A stretch of 64,000 bases of DNA, from positions 87,984 to 151,983 of the forward strand of contig JAZRSA010000050.1 of NCBI GenBank assembly GCA_045651205.1. The letters run 5' to 3'. The notes under the pieces are model-generated. The model was not told the origin of the DNA. It searched no databases and saw only the letters and a program-made list of their open reading frames with translations. The DNA is from UMGS1649 sp045651205 (GTDB lineage Bacteria; Bacillota; Clostridia; TANB77; CAG-465). The position numbers and the translations under genes were made by a program. This document shows, piece after piece, positions 44,142 through 53,208 of the stretch (positions are counted from its first letter, which is position 1; the number at the start of each line of letters is the position of its first letter).

Positions 44142-44627
44142 TTAGTTTCTTTCTTCTAGTTTCTCCCTTACATATGCAATTCTAAATTCATCATCAAAGA
44201 ATCTATAATAAGCTCCATTATCATATTGTGCAAGTGCTCCAATATAATCGCTCTTCATTTCATTTTCATTAGTCTCTTCCATTCCAAAGAATGTTCTTAG
44301 AGCCGAATATTTTTCTTTATCATCTGACATATTTGCACTATCTAAGATTTGTTTAAAATATGTTTCTGTTCTATCTTCTATAAAGCCATCATCATATTCT
44401 CTTGTTACTGGTTCTATTAAAACCAATTTTTCTACTACTTTCTTATCGCTTACTTTATATTCTATACAAGCACTATGTAATGGTTTGTCATAAACAAATT
44501 GAAGTCCTCCAAAGAAAACTTTTATATCTTTGCCATCATCAGCTTTTATCCATAACGGATGCGCAGCTGAAAGTGATTTTATATCTTCTGCAATAAGTTT
44601 TTTCTTAAGTTTCTCTATTAAATTCAT
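44142..44627 (-). CDS. Conserved soluble protein of unknown function
   Basis: 161 residues, soluble, acidic, no motif I know. Contains SLSAAHPLWIKADDGKDIKVFFGGLQFVYDK region and a C-terminal AQYDNGAYYRFFDDEFRIAYVREKLEE. Its ATG overlaps the ftsK TAA (TAATG), so it is translationally coupled to ftsK, and it precedes the beta-CASP gene by 23 bases. The coupling suggests a real, conserved gene. Confidence 0.65.
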   Translation of the reverse strand: MNLIEKLKKKLIAEDIKSLSAAHPLWIKADDGKDIKVFFGGLQFVYDKPLHSACIEYKVSDKKVVEKLVLIEPVTREYDDGFIEDRTETYFKQILDSANMSDDKEKYSALRTFFGMEETNENEMKSDYIGALAQYDNGAYYRFFDDEFRIAYVREKLEERN

Positions 44628-47053
44628 TATATACTCTCCTCATTAGTTGGAAGGCCCGGAGTCATTTTTAATTCTTCCCATTCTTCCTTAGATATTAATA
44701 CTTGACGAGGTTTTGAACCTTCGTAACCTGAAACAATTCCTCTTGCTTCCATTTGGTCTATGATTCTTCCTGCTCTTGAATATCCTATTCTAAATCTTCT
44801 TTGTAACATTGAAGCTGATGCTTGCCCCATATCTACTACAAGGTCTATTGCTTGGTCTAAAAGTGCATCTGCATCATCACCATCTTCAGCTTCAGGATCA
44901 TCCATGCCTTTATTTACCTTACCTTGTTTTTCTATGTGTTCAATAATGTCTTCGTTATATCTGGCTTCAGAATTACCTTTAATAAATGTTACTATATTTT
45001 CTACTTCTGCATCTGAAACAAATGCACCTTGCATTCTTTGTGGTTTCATTTCTCCAGTTGGGAAGTATAACATATCTCCTTTTCCAAGAAGTGTTTCAGC
45101 ACCAACTTGATCTAGTATTGTTCTAGAGTCTACTTGTGAAGATACTGTAAACGCTATTCTTGAAGGTATGTTTGCTTTAATTACACCTGTAATAATATCT
45201 ACAGATGGTCTTTGTGTAGCAACTACCAAGTGCATACCTGCTGCTCTTGCTTTTTGTGCTATTCTACAAATACTTGCTTCAACATCATTTGCTGCTACCA
45301 TCATAAGGTCTGCTAATTCATCTATTATTATTACTATTTGTGGTAATTTCTTACCATTTTCTTCTCTTTCAATTACCTTGTTATATCCTTTAATGTCTCT
45401 TACTCCGTATTCTGCAAACTTAGCATATCTTGCTTCCATTTCAGATACTGCCCAATCTAAAGCACCTGCTGCTTTTTTAGGGTCTGTTACAACTGGAATT
45501 AATAAGTGTGGTATTCCGTTATATACAGAAAGTTCAACTACCTTAGGGTCAACTAATATTAATTTAACATCGCTTGGTTTAGCTTTGTATAATATTGATG
45601 TTAAAAGTGTGTTTATACATACACTCTTACCTGAACCTGTAGCACCTGCAATAAGTACGTGAGGCATTTTAGCTATATCTCCTAAAGTTACATCTCCTGC
45701 TGTATCTTTACCTAAAGCGATTGTTAATTTAGATTCTGCATTATTAAATTTATCTGATGCTATTACATCTTTAATATATACAGCCTCTTTAACTTCATTT
45801 GGTATTTCTATACCAACTGTTCCTTTACCAGGAATTGGTGCTTCAATACGTATTGCTTTAGCTGCAAGGTTAAGTGCAATATCATCTGCTAGGTTAACTA
45901 TTTTACTTACTTTAACACCTGGAGCTGGTAATAGTTCATAACGCACTACTGTAGGTCCACGAGTTATATTTTTAACCTTAGCTTCAACTCCGAAGCTTAA
46001 CAATGTCTTTTCTAGTTTATCTGCTATTGTATCTAATTGTTTCTTAGTTACAACTTTAAGCGATGGTGCTGGATCTCCAAGTAAAGATAATGGTGGGAAG
46101 TTGTAATCTTCTAAATCATCCTCATGCATTGAGTGATCTAATTGAAGAACTTCTTTAACATTCTTTTCTTCACTTTCTTCTTTTTGTTTTTTGAAGAATT
46201 CATCTTGAAGACCTTTTAATTTTTCTTGTTTTTGTTTAACTTCATCTGGATTAGATAAATCTAATTTGATTTGTCCGTTTTCTTCCTCTTGTACATTAGC
46301 ATAGTTTCTAACTACATTTTCTGCACGCTTCAAATCTTCCTTGTGTATTTTTTCTATTTCTTTTTCTCTCTTTATTTTTTCACGTTCTTTTAATTTTAAT
46401 TCTTTTCTTTGTATAGCATCTTCATCTGTAGTAAATACAGTAATGAACATATTAGCTATAAACTCTACAATTGTTATTACTATATTGTATATAATTGCAA
46501 AGAAATCTCTTAAACTTAAGTTTATAAAGAACAATATAAAGAAGAATGTAAATGTTACAAGTATTATTCTTGAAATTAATACTCCTCCACATAAATTCGC
46601 AAGCGATGCAACTATACCACCTAAAAGTCCAGCATAGTTATCTCCAGCTATTGCACCTTTGTATGTGAAATTTACAAATGCACCTGGATTAGACCAGAAA
46701 TCATATCTATCTACCGTAAATGCATAAATAGTTGCAGATACAAGTACTGTTATTAATACGCCTTTTAAAAGTTCTGCTCCTACTTTTTTCTTTTTGCTAG
46801 ATATTATTGATGCAACTCCAACATATCCACAAACTATTGGTAGCAATATTCTTGCTTCTCCCAAAAGTCCCGTAAACAACATATTTATATTATCTGCTCC
46901 CGCACCAATGTTATCAAATTTAAATAATACAATTAATGCTAAACCTAATACAAAGACCAATCCACCCATAAATTCAGATAAAAAAGTCTTTTTTGGTTCT
47001 TTTGCTGCAGTAGTTTTTTTCTTTTTATTTTTACTTCCTTTTCTTCTACCCAT
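44627..47053 (-). CDS. ftsK: DNA translocase FtsK/SpoIIIE
   Basis: Membrane-anchored dsDNA pump for chromosome segregation at division or sporulation septa. Seen in about 808 residues: basic N-terminus, four transmembrane helices in the first ~200 residues, an acidic/Lys linker, then the motor with HVLIAGATGSGKSVCIN (Walker A), IVIIIDELADLMM (Walker B), ATQRPSVDIITG, and a C-terminal gamma winged-helix (ASMLQRRFRIGYSRAGRIIDQME). Start 47053 fits AAAGGTGAT upstream; an ATG three codons earlier overlaps it. Only one family member is in the window. Confidence 0.95.
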   Translation of the reverse strand: MGRRKGSKNKKKKTTAAKEPKKTFLSEFMGGLVFVLGLALIVLFKFDNIGAGADNINMLFTGLLGEARILLPIVCGYVGVASIISSKKKKVGAELLKGVLITVLVSATIYAFTVDRYDFWSNPGAFVNFTYKGAIAGDNYAGLLGGIVASLANLCGGVLISRIILVTFTFFFILFFINLSLRDFFAIIYNIVITIVEFIANMFITVFTTDEDAIQRKELKLKEREKIKREKEIEKIHKEDLKRAENVVRNYANVQEEENGQIKLDLSNPDEVKQKQEKLKGLQDEFFKKQKEESEEKNVKEVLQLDHSMHEDDLEDYNFPPLSLLGDPAPSLKVVTKKQLDTIADKLEKTLLSFGVEAKVKNITRGPTVVRYELLPAPGVKVSKIVNLADDIALNLAAKAIRIEAPIPGKGTVGIEIPNEVKEAVYIKDVIASDKFNNAESKLTIALGKDTAGDVTLGDIAKMPHVLIAGATGSGKSVCINTLLTSILYKAKPSDVKLILVDPKVVELSVYNGIPHLLIPVVTDPKKAAGALDWAVSEMEARYAKFAEYGVRDIKGYNKVIEREENGKKLPQIVIIIDELADLMMVAANDVEASICRIAQKARAAGMHLVVATQRPSVDIITGVIKANIPSRIAFTVSSQVDSRTILDQVGAETLLGKGDMLYFPTGEMKPQRMQGAFVSDAEVENIVTFIKGNSEARYNEDIIEHIEKQGKVNKGMDDPEAEDGDDADALLDQAIDLVVDMGQASASMLQRRFRIGYSRAGRIIDQMEARGIVSGYEGSKPRQVLISKEEWEELKMTPGLPTNEESI

Positions 47054-47099
47054 AGTAATCACCTTTTATACTAATATTATTCTATATTATATCAAAAAA

Positions 47100-47159
47100 A
47101 AAAGCAACAAAAGTATTTAGTATTTAAGCATTTTTTACTAATTTACTTTTGTGCTTTTA
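47100..47159 (-). terminator. Long hairpin terminator between the coiled-coil gene and ftsK
   Basis: Arms of about 22 bases (AAAGCACAAAAGTA...TTAGTA with TACTAAATACTTTTGTTGCTTT on the minus strand, two mismatches) end in a T10 run. It ends the rplS-independent rsmD/coiled-coil transcript before ftsK. Confidence 0.7.
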
Positions 47160-47175
47160 TATTCAATTTTATATA

Positions 47176-47613
47176 TTATTTTAATTCTTTTCTGTTATCG
47201 TGAATAACATTTAAAGTTTCTTTTAATATTTCTTCTAATCTTCCAAGTAATGCATCAGCATATTGTCTTGTACCTTCAGAAATTTCACGTGCTACTCTAT
47301 CTGCAGATTCAATTATTTCTTCTTTTTGTGCTAAAGCTTGTCTTGTTATTTCATGATCGTCTACTAAAGATATTATCTTTGTTTCTGTTTCTTTAACTAT
47401 TTGGTCTGCTTCTTTTTGAGCGTCCATTATTATTCTTTGTCTTTCTTCTTTTACCCATTTAGCTTGTTTTAATTCATCTGGTAATTTCATACGGATTTCT
47501 TCTAAGATTTCACTTAATTCATCTTTGTCTATAAGAACCTTTGTAGATAAAGGAACTTTTGTGCCGCTTTCAACTAATTCTTCTAAATTCTCTAATAATG
47601 TAAATATTTCCAT
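47176..47613 (-). CDS. Coiled-coil protein, V-ATPase subunit H-like
   Basis: 145 residues, almost all predicted helix with long Glu/Lys heptads (ELKQAKWVKEERQRIIMDAQKEADQIVKETETKIISL, ...GTRQYADALLGRLEEILKETLNVI). Similar clostridial proteins are annotated as ATPase or DivIVA-like, probably only for the coiled coil. Two bases after rsmD, a placement often kept in Clostridia. Structural role inferred; no catalytic motif. Confidence 0.7.
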   Translation of the reverse strand: MEIFTLLENLEELVESGTKVPLSTKVLIDKDELSEILEEIRMKLPDELKQAKWVKEERQRIIMDAQKEADQIVKETETKIISLVDDHEITRQALAQKEEIIESADRVAREISEGTRQYADALLGRLEEILKETLNVIHDNRKELK

Positions 47614-47615
47614 GT

Positions 47616-48170
47616 TTAATCCTCCAACTCATACAACCTAATAACTACTCTTCCATATGTTCTTTTATCTTTAAGGTTTAGCCCTTGTATATTTTCATGA
47701 ACTTCTTTTCCTTTGTCACTTTCTAATACAATAATTCCCGCCTCATCAAGTATTCCATATTCCAGTATTAGTTTTAATATTTTTTCTTCACTATCTATGC
47801 CATAAGGTGGATCTAAAAATATAATATCAAATTTAATTCCTTCCTCATGTATTTGCTTTAAACATTTTGCATAATCTTTCCCCGTTATTTTAACACAATT
47901 TTCTGTATGTGTCAACGAAACATTACTAGAAATTACCCTTAATGCTCTTTTATTAATATCGTTTAACCAGGCAAAAGATGCACCACGAGATAATGCTTCT
48001 ATTGCTAGATTACCTGTTCCACTAAAAAGATCCAACACTTTTGCATTTTCTAGATATGGCATAAGTATTGAAAACATCGGCTCTTTAATTCTATCTAACG
48101 TTGGTCTTGTGCTATCTACATCGAATTCTGTTAATTTTCTTCCTCTAAATTTCCCTGCTATTATTCTCAT
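47616..48170 (-). CDS. rsmD: 16S rRNA (guanine(966)-N(2))-methyltransferase RsmD
   Basis: SAM-dependent methylation of 16S rRNA. Seen in 184 residues: MRIIAGKFRGRKL opening, RPTLDRIKEPMFSIL, SAM site VLDLFSGTGNLAIEALSRGA near residue 44, and catalytic FDIIFLDPPYG near residue 117. Family length. Downstream of the rplS operon terminator, in its own transcript with the coiled-coil gene. Confidence 0.93.
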   Translation of the reverse strand: MRIIAGKFRGRKLTEFDVDSTRPTLDRIKEPMFSILMPYLENAKVLDLFSGTGNLAIEALSRGASFAWLNDINKRALRVISSNVSLTHTENCVKITGKDYAKCLKQIHEEGIKFDIIFLDPPYGIDSEEKILKLILEYGILDEAGIIVLESDKGKEVHENIQGLNLKDKRTYGRVVIRLYELED

Positions 48171-48219
48171 ACAATCTCCTAAAATGTATAGATATTATAC
48201 TATAGTTTGGGCAAAAAAT

Positions 48220-48245
48220 AAAGAGCAACTTTAAAGTTACTCTTT
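48220..48245 (-). terminator. Terminator of the ylxM-ffh-rplS operon
   Basis: AAAGAGTAACTTT and AAAGTTGCTCTTT form a near-perfect stem on the minus strand followed by ATTTTTTG, just past rplS. Confidence 0.8.
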
Positions 48246-48262
48246 ACATATACAATATTTAA

Positions 48263-48604
48263 TTATACTCTTTCAGCTGGTTTAGCTGCTTTACCTGTTC
48301 TTTCTCTTAGGTAGTATAATTTAGCTCTTCTTACTTTAGAACCTCTTATAACTTCGATTTTATCGATGTTTTTAGAGTGTACAGGGAATGTTCTTTCAAC
48401 ACCTACACCGTAAGATATTTTTCTAACTGTGAAAGTTTCGTTAGAACCAGCGTTTTGACGTTTAATTACAAAACCTTCGAATATTTGTATTCTTTCTCTG
48501 TTTCCTTCTTTAATTTTAACGTGAACTTTAACTTGATCACCAACTTTGAAGCTAGCTACGTTTTCGTTAATTTGTTCTTGTTCTATAGCTTTTATTATAT
48601 CCAT
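48263..48604 (-). CDS. rplS: 50S ribosomal protein L19
   Basis: 113 residues. Seen: FKVGDQVKVHVKIKEGNRERIQIFEGFVIKRQ, FTVRKISYGVGVERTFPVHSKNIDKIEVIRGSKVRRAKLYYLRERTGKAA, the L19 pattern through to its C-terminus. Binds at the 30S-50S interface. AAAGGAGG before the ATG. Last gene of the operon, one base after trmD. Confidence 0.98.
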   Translation of the reverse strand: MDIIKAIEQEQINENVASFKVGDQVKVHVKIKEGNRERIQIFEGFVIKRQNAGSNETFTVRKISYGVGVERTFPVHSKNIDKIEVIRGSKVRRAKLYYLRERTGKAAKPAERV

Positions 48605-48605
48605 T

Positions 48606-49352
48606 TTAGTTTCCCTCCTTTTTGGTTATGATTTCATTTACTTTGTTTATGTCTAATTTGTTTTCATTTATGTATCTTTTAAATAAATCTGGTCTTTTAA
48701 TTAGTGTTGTATACAATCTTTCTTCATATCTGTACTCATCTATTTTACCATGATTACCACTAAGTAATATTTCTGGAACTTTTAGTCCTTTATATTCTTC
48801 TGGTTTAGTGTATTGTGGTTCTTCAAGAAGTAGATTGCTGTGGCTTTCATTCTTACTTGAGTCTTCCTTAATTACACCTGGTATAAGACGCGTAATTGTG
48901 TCTAATAGTACAAGTGCTGGTAGTTCTCCACCAGTTAAAACATAATCTCCGATAGATATTTCTTCTATGTTATATAGCTTAAATATTCTTTCATCTATGC
49001 CTTCATAATGTCCTGTTAAAAGAACAATATGCTCTGCTTCTTTAGACATCTTTTCTGATAGTTTTTGATTTAACACACGACCTTTTGGACTTAAATATAT
49101 TATATGTGTATTAGAATCTTGTATATTTTCTATACTAGCTAAAGCTTCATCTAATACCGGTACAGTTATTACCATACCATCTCCACCACCATAAACAGTG
49201 TCATCTACATTTCTTCTTGCACCTTTACCAAAGTTTCTTAAATCTATTACATCTATAGTTATTTTTTCTTTTGCTATAGCTCTAGAAATAATACTTGTGT
49301 TTATGTATTCATTAATTACATTTGGGAAAAGTGTTAGTATTGTAAATTTCAT
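48606..49352 (-). CDS. trmD: tRNA (guanine(37)-N(1))-methyltransferase TrmD
   Basis: Methylates G37 next to the anticodon, preventing frameshifts. Seen in 248 residues: FTILTLFPNVI opening, RNFGKGARRNVDDTVYGGGDGMVI, the SPOUT knot motifs IIYLSPKGRVLNQ, LLTGHYEGIDERI and SIGDYVLTGGELPALVLLD, and KRPDLFKRY end. Between rimM and rplS as usual. Confidence 0.97.
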   Translation of the reverse strand: MKFTILTLFPNVINEYINTSIISRAIAKEKITIDVIDLRNFGKGARRNVDDTVYGGGDGMVITVPVLDEALASIENIQDSNTHIIYLSPKGRVLNQKLSEKMSKEAEHIVLLTGHYEGIDERIFKLYNIEEISIGDYVLTGGELPALVLLDTITRLIPGVIKEDSSKNESHSNLLLEEPQYTKPEEYKGLKVPEILLSGNHGKIDEYRYEERLYTTLIKRPDLFKRYINENKLDINKVNEIITKKEGN

Positions 49353-49353
49353 A

Positions 49354-49842
49354 TTAAAGCCCCTCCATTAGTTCTACTGTCATCTTACGAGAGCTAATAT
49401 CTATGCTTTTTATTACTTTTTTGATTGCAGGTAAGTAAATAGATTTATTGTTTTTATCTACCACTTCGTATACATCATTTGCACCAGTTCTAAATACTTC
49501 TTTAAGCGTACCAATTGTATTCCCAGACTCATCTATAACTTCTATTCCTACTAAGTCTTTTATGAAGTAACCTTCGTCATCATTTGACTCATTTTTTTCT
49601 ACTTCTCTAAAACACATTTCGTTCATTATACTCTTTGTTTGGTCTATATCATCTATACCTTGAAGTTTCATTAAAAACATTTGCTTTTGAAGCTTCATGC
49701 TTTCAACTTTATATTCTCTGCCTCTAATATATACTTTTTTTAGTTTAAGTATTTTCTTTTCATTATCTGTATAAGAATATACTTTAACTTCACCTTTCAA
49801 TCCATGAGTATTTACGATTTTACCAAATTCAATTGTTTCCAT
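49354..49842 (-). CDS. rimM: 16S rRNA processing protein RimM
   Basis: Assembly factor for the 30S head, binding S19. Seen in 162 residues: EFGKIVNTHGLKGEVKVYSYTDN opening, central YFIKDLVGIEVIDESGNTIGTLKEVFRTGANDVYEV with the PRC-barrel, and LPAIKKVIKSIDISSRKMTVELMEGL end. Standard length; one base before trmD. Confidence 0.95.
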   Translation of the reverse strand: METIEFGKIVNTHGLKGEVKVYSYTDNEKKILKLKKVYIRGREYKVESMKLQKQMFLMKLQGIDDIDQTKSIMNEMCFREVEKNESNDDEGYFIKDLVGIEVIDESGNTIGTLKEVFRTGANDVYEVVDKNNKSIYLPAIKKVIKSIDISSRKMTVELMEGL

Positions 49843-49845
49843 CTT

Positions 49846-50079
49846 TTACTCTTCTATATTAACAACAACTTTATCGTTGTTCTTAGCACTATATGCGCGA
49901 ACTATTTCTCTGATAGATTTTATAATTCTTCCATCTTTACCAATAACTCTACCCATATCTTTTGAATCTACTTTAACTGTTATAACAGTTTTTGTATCTT
50001 CTTTAGCTTCTGTTAAAACTACAGCGTCTTTATTATCTACTAATGATTTTACAAGATACTCTATTAACTCTTTATACAT
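49846..50079 (-). CDS. khpA: KH-domain RNA-binding protein KhpA (YlqC)
   Basis: 77 residues: one KH domain with the GxxG loop in MGRVIGKDGRIIKSIREIVRAYSAK near residue 45. YlqC/KhpA works with KhpB (Jag) as an RNA chaperone in Firmicutes. Between rpsP and rimM as usual. Its ribosome site lies across the rpsP stop codon. Confidence 0.92.
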   Translation of the reverse strand: MYKELIEYLVKSLVDNKDAVVLTEAKEDTKTVITVKVDSKDMGRVIGKDGRIIKSIREIVRAYSAKNNDKVVVNIEE

Positions 50080-50082
50080 CCT

Positions 50083-50334
50083 CTAGACCTCCTTAAGATC
50101 GATTCCTGCTTTTTCTATTAAAGCTTTTGCAGTATCTGTAGGTTTTGCACCTTTCTTAACCCATTCTTTTATTTTATCAGCATCTAGGTTTAATGCCTTA
50201 GGTTCAGTCATTGGATTGTATGTTCCAACTTTTTCTATGAATCTACCATCCATTGGATATCTAGAATCTGCTACTACCATTGTATAGTATGGAGCTTTTT
50301 TAGAACCATCTCTTCTTAATCTGATTTTTACCAT
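50083..50334 (-). CDS. rpsP: 30S ribosomal protein S16
   Basis: 83 residues: VKIRLRRDGSKKAPYYTMVVADSRYPMDGRFIEKVGTYNP with the S16 pattern, then KALNLDADKIKEWVKKGAKPTDTAKAL. Part of the 30S body. GGGAGGTG site before the ATG. Between ffh and khpA. Confidence 0.98.
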   Translation of the reverse strand: MVKIRLRRDGSKKAPYYTMVVADSRYPMDGRFIEKVGTYNPMTEPKALNLDADKIKEWVKKGAKPTDTAKALIEKAGIDLKEV

Positions 50335-50384
50335 CTTTATTTCACCTCCCTGAAATTTATATTAATTTATTTTTTTACTTAATT

Positions 50385-51716
50385 TTATCTAAACCCTTTG
50401 CGTTTACCCATAAGGTTCGCTAGTGGGTTTTTACCACTTGCTAAATCTTTCATCATTTTTCTCATTTGTTCATATTGATTAACTAGATTATTTACATCAG
50501 AAACTTGTGTGCCACTACCTGCTGCAATTCTTTTTCTTCTTGATGCATTAAGTATACTAGTATCTCTCTTTTCTTTATTTGTCATAGATGAAATTATAGC
50601 TTCTATTTTATCTATTTGTTTTTCGTCTATTTCAGCATTTCTAAGTTCGCTTGGAATTCCTGGTAGCATAGACATTAATTTGTTCATTCCCATTTTACGA
50701 ATCTTTTTAATTTGCTTTCTGAAGTCTTCTAAAGTAAATTCGTTTTGTCTAATCTTCTTTTCTAAATCTTCAGCTTCTTCTTCAGCATAAAGTTCTTCAG
50801 CTTGTTCTATTACAGTAAGCACATCTCCCATACCAAGTATTCTTGATGCAACTCTTTCTGGATGGAACATCTCAAGATCATTCATCTTTTCACCAACAGA
50901 TGCAAACTTTATTGGTTTACCTGTTATGTGTTTTACTGAAAGTGCAGCACCACCACGTGTATCTGAATCTAATTTTGTTAAAGATATACTATCTATACCA
51001 ATCTTTTCATTAAACGCGCTAGCTACATTTACAGCTTCTTGACCAACCATACCGTCAACTACAAGCATAATTTCATGTGGTTTTGCGAATGCTTTTAGTC
51101 TTACTAATTCATCCATTAATGTCTCGTCTACTTGAAGACGTCCGGCTGTATCTATTAATATTACATCACACATTTTAGAATTTGCTTCTTTAAAAGCATT
51201 CTTTGTGATGGATATTACGTCTTTGTTATCCGGCTCACTATACACAGGTATATCTAAAGCTTTACCTAAAGTTTTTAATTGTGTTATAGCGGCAGGTCTA
51301 TATACGTCACATGCAACCATAAGTGGTTTCTTGCCTTGTTTTCTTAAGTAGTTTGCAAGTTTTCCAGCAAGTGTTGTTTTACCACTACCTTGAAGACCTA
51401 TTAGCATTATTACTGTTGGTCCGTGCTGTGCCATATTTAATCTAGAATCCGTTCCACCAAGCATCGCAGTTAATTCGTCTTTAACTATTTTAACAACTTG
51501 TTGTCCTGGTGTTAGAGATTTCATTACTTCTTCGCCTAAAGCTTTTTCTTCAACAGATTTTATAAAAGCTTTAACTACCATATAGTTAACATCTGCTTCA
51601 AGAAGTGCTAATTTTACTTCTCTTAACATTTCTTTTAAGTCTTTCTCTGTTATTCTCGCTTGGCCCCTTAGTTTTCTAGTTATATTTTGAAGTTTATCTG
51701 ATAGACTTTCAAACAT
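50385..51716 (-). CDS. ffh: Signal recognition particle protein Ffh
   Basis: SRP54 GTPase that binds signal peptides and 4.5S/6S RNA and docks on FtsY. Seen in 443 residues: N domain, GLQGSGKTTLAGKLANYLRK (G1), DTAGRLQVDE (G3), TKLDSDTRGGAALS (G4) and a Met-rich M domain (MGMNKLMSMLPGI, ... NQYEQMRKMMKDLASG). Coupled to YlxM upstream; partner ftsY at 1479-2354. Confidence 0.98.
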   Translation of the reverse strand: MFESLSDKLQNITRKLRGQARITEKDLKEMLREVKLALLEADVNYMVVKAFIKSVEEKALGEEVMKSLTPGQQVVKIVKDELTAMLGGTDSRLNMAQHGPTVIMLIGLQGSGKTTLAGKLANYLRKQGKKPLMVACDVYRPAAITQLKTLGKALDIPVYSEPDNKDVISITKNAFKEANSKMCDVILIDTAGRLQVDETLMDELVRLKAFAKPHEIMLVVDGMVGQEAVNVASAFNEKIGIDSISLTKLDSDTRGGAALSVKHITGKPIKFASVGEKMNDLEMFHPERVASRILGMGDVLTVIEQAEELYAEEEAEDLEKKIRQNEFTLEDFRKQIKKIRKMGMNKLMSMLPGIPSELRNAEIDEKQIDKIEAIISSMTNKEKRDTSILNASRRKRIAAGSGTQVSDVNNLVNQYEQMRKMMKDLASGKNPLANLMGKRKGFR

Positions 51717-51718
51717 AT

Positions 51719-52033
51719 TTAATTTTCTCCTAACCCTCTTATTTTATTTTTTAATTCTTCTATATCCATATTATCATTAGATATATATTCTTGTAATTCT
51801 TGTATTTCGTTTTTTAATTTAACAACTTGTAATTTTTCTTCAAGTTCAGTTAATGTCTTTTCTGCCTTCTTTAACGAATCCCTAACTGCTTGAAATGAAA
51901 TATTGTTGTTTTCCCCGATTTCCCTTAGGGATAAATCTGAATAATAATATTGTTCGAATACATCTTGCATATTTAATGTAAGCATTTCTTTATACGTTTC
52001 GTAAAGAAGTATCTTCTCTAATTTATTCTCCAT
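51719..52033 (-). CDS. ylxM: YlxM-family SRP-associated DNA-binding protein (UPF0122)
   Basis: 104 residues from the ATG at 52033, which AGGAGG precedes; the longer open frame reaches into the glycosyltransferase end and is not used. Seen: MLTLNMQDVFEQYYYSDLSLREIGENNNISFQAVRDSLKKAEKTL, the sigma-70 region 4-like HTH of YlxM, then a coiled coil. First gene of the ribosomal/SRP operon; YlxM modulates SRP in Gram-positives. Confidence 0.93.
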   Translation of the reverse strand: MENKLEKILLYETYKEMLTLNMQDVFEQYYYSDLSLREIGENNNISFQAVRDSLKKAEKTLTELEEKLQVVKLKNEIQELQEYISNDNMDIEELKNKIRGLGEN

Positions 52034-52084
52034 AATTCCTCCTAAAAAAGAAATCCAGTAAAGCAAATTTACTTTACTAGATAT

Positions 52085-52113
52085 ATTATACACGGCGAAA
52101 CGCGGTTTGTCAA
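52085..52113 (-). promoter_or_regulatory. Consensus promoter of the ylxM-ffh-rplS operon
   Basis: A perfect TTGACA (52108-52113) and TATAAT (52085-52090) with a 17-base spacer that is unusually GC-rich for this genome (AACCGCGTTTCGCCGTG). The leader then folds an AGTAAAG...CTTTACT hairpin just before the ribosome site. The -35 starts nine bases past the glycosyltransferase stop. Confidence 0.88.
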
Positions 52114-52121
52114 CTAAAAAG

Positions 52122-53087
52122 TTAACATTTTTCGGCATTTTGCTTATCATTTTTAAAGTTTTGTTCTTTTATTATATAAACCGGTCTTTTCTTTACTTCT
52201 AAATATGTTTTAGATAAGTATTGTCCTATTATCCCCAACGAGAACAATTGCACACCACTAACAAATACAACTATACAAGCAAGTGACGGCCAGCCTGGAG
52301 TAGGATCACCATAAACTAATGTTTTTGCTATTATGAAAATAATTGCTAAAAATGATATTAAACAGAATACTACACCTAAAATTGAAGATAATACTAACGG
52401 TACTGTTGTAAACGCAGTTATTCCTTCTATAGCATATTTAAACAATTTCCAAAAAGACCATTTTGTTTCTCCTGCTACTCTTTCAACATTTTCATATTCA
52501 AGCCATTTAGTATTAAAACCAACAAAGCTAAATAAACCTTTTGAATATCTATTATATTCTTTTAAAGATATTATAGCGTCTACAACTTGTCTTTTCATTA
52601 ATCTATAGTCTCTTGAACCATCTACCATTTCAATATTAGACATTTTGTTTATTATTTTATAAAACATTCTTGCAAAAAAGCTTCTAATAGGCGGCTCGCC
52701 TTTTCTTGTTACTCTTCTAGTCCCTACTTGATCATATCCTTGTTTTACTATCAAATCATACATTTCTCTTAGCATAAACGGTGGATCTTGTAAATCCGCA
52801 TCCATCAATGTAACGTAATCTCCTGTTGATGCTTCTAAACCCGCAAGCATCGCAGCTTCTTTTCCAAAATTTCTAGAAAACGATATGTATTTTACTTTAG
52901 AATCATTTTCACTTAATAGTTTCATCAATTCTAAAGTTCTATCTTTGCTTCCATCGTTTACAAAAATGTATTCAAATTCTATATTATCTCCAAAATCTTC
53001 TTTTCTTACTCTTTCCATTTCTTTATAAAAATAAGGCAAGGCTTGTTCTTCGTTATAACAAGATACTATAACTGATATTTTCTCCAT
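52122..53087 (-). CDS. GT2-family glycosyltransferase (DPM1/GtrB/CsbB-like)
   Basis: Transfers a sugar to undecaprenyl phosphate at the membrane. Seen in 321 residues: ISVIVSCYNEEQALPYFYKEM, VNDGSKDRTLELM, LMDADLQDPP (DxD-like metal site near residue 97), and two C-terminal helices (VPLVLSSILGVVFCLISFLAIIFIIAK, and LACIVVFVSGVQLFSLGIIG). A GtrA partner is far away at 15276. Upstream neighbours are sporulation genes; the ribosomal operon promoter starts right at its end. Confidence 0.9.
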   Translation of the reverse strand: MEKISVIVSCYNEEQALPYFYKEMERVRKEDFGDNIEFEYIFVNDGSKDRTLELMKLLSENDSKVKYISFSRNFGKEAAMLAGLEASTGDYVTLMDADLQDPPFMLREMYDLIVKQGYDQVGTRRVTRKGEPPIRSFFARMFYKIINKMSNIEMVDGSRDYRLMKRQVVDAIISLKEYNRYSKGLFSFVGFNTKWLEYENVERVAGETKWSFWKLFKYAIEGITAFTTVPLVLSSILGVVFCLISFLAIIFIIAKTLVYGDPTPGWPSLACIVVFVSGVQLFSLGIIGQYLSKTYLEVKKRPVYIIKEQNFKNDKQNAEKC

Positions 53088-53183
53088 AAAGATTCTCCTT
53101 TATTTTAATTTAATATGTATTTATATATAACAAAATAATACATCTTTTTCATTTAATTTACAATAGTAATTTAAAAACAAAAA

Positions 53184-53208
53184 ACAAAGCGAGTTTTACT
53201 CGCTTTGT
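53184..53208 (-). terminator. Terminator with the stop codon of 53196-53558 in its loop
   Basis: An 11-bp stem (ACAAAGCGAGT / ACTCGCTTTGT) with T residues after it on the minus strand. The gene's TAA lies at the loop and its last four codons form one arm. Confidence 0.8.
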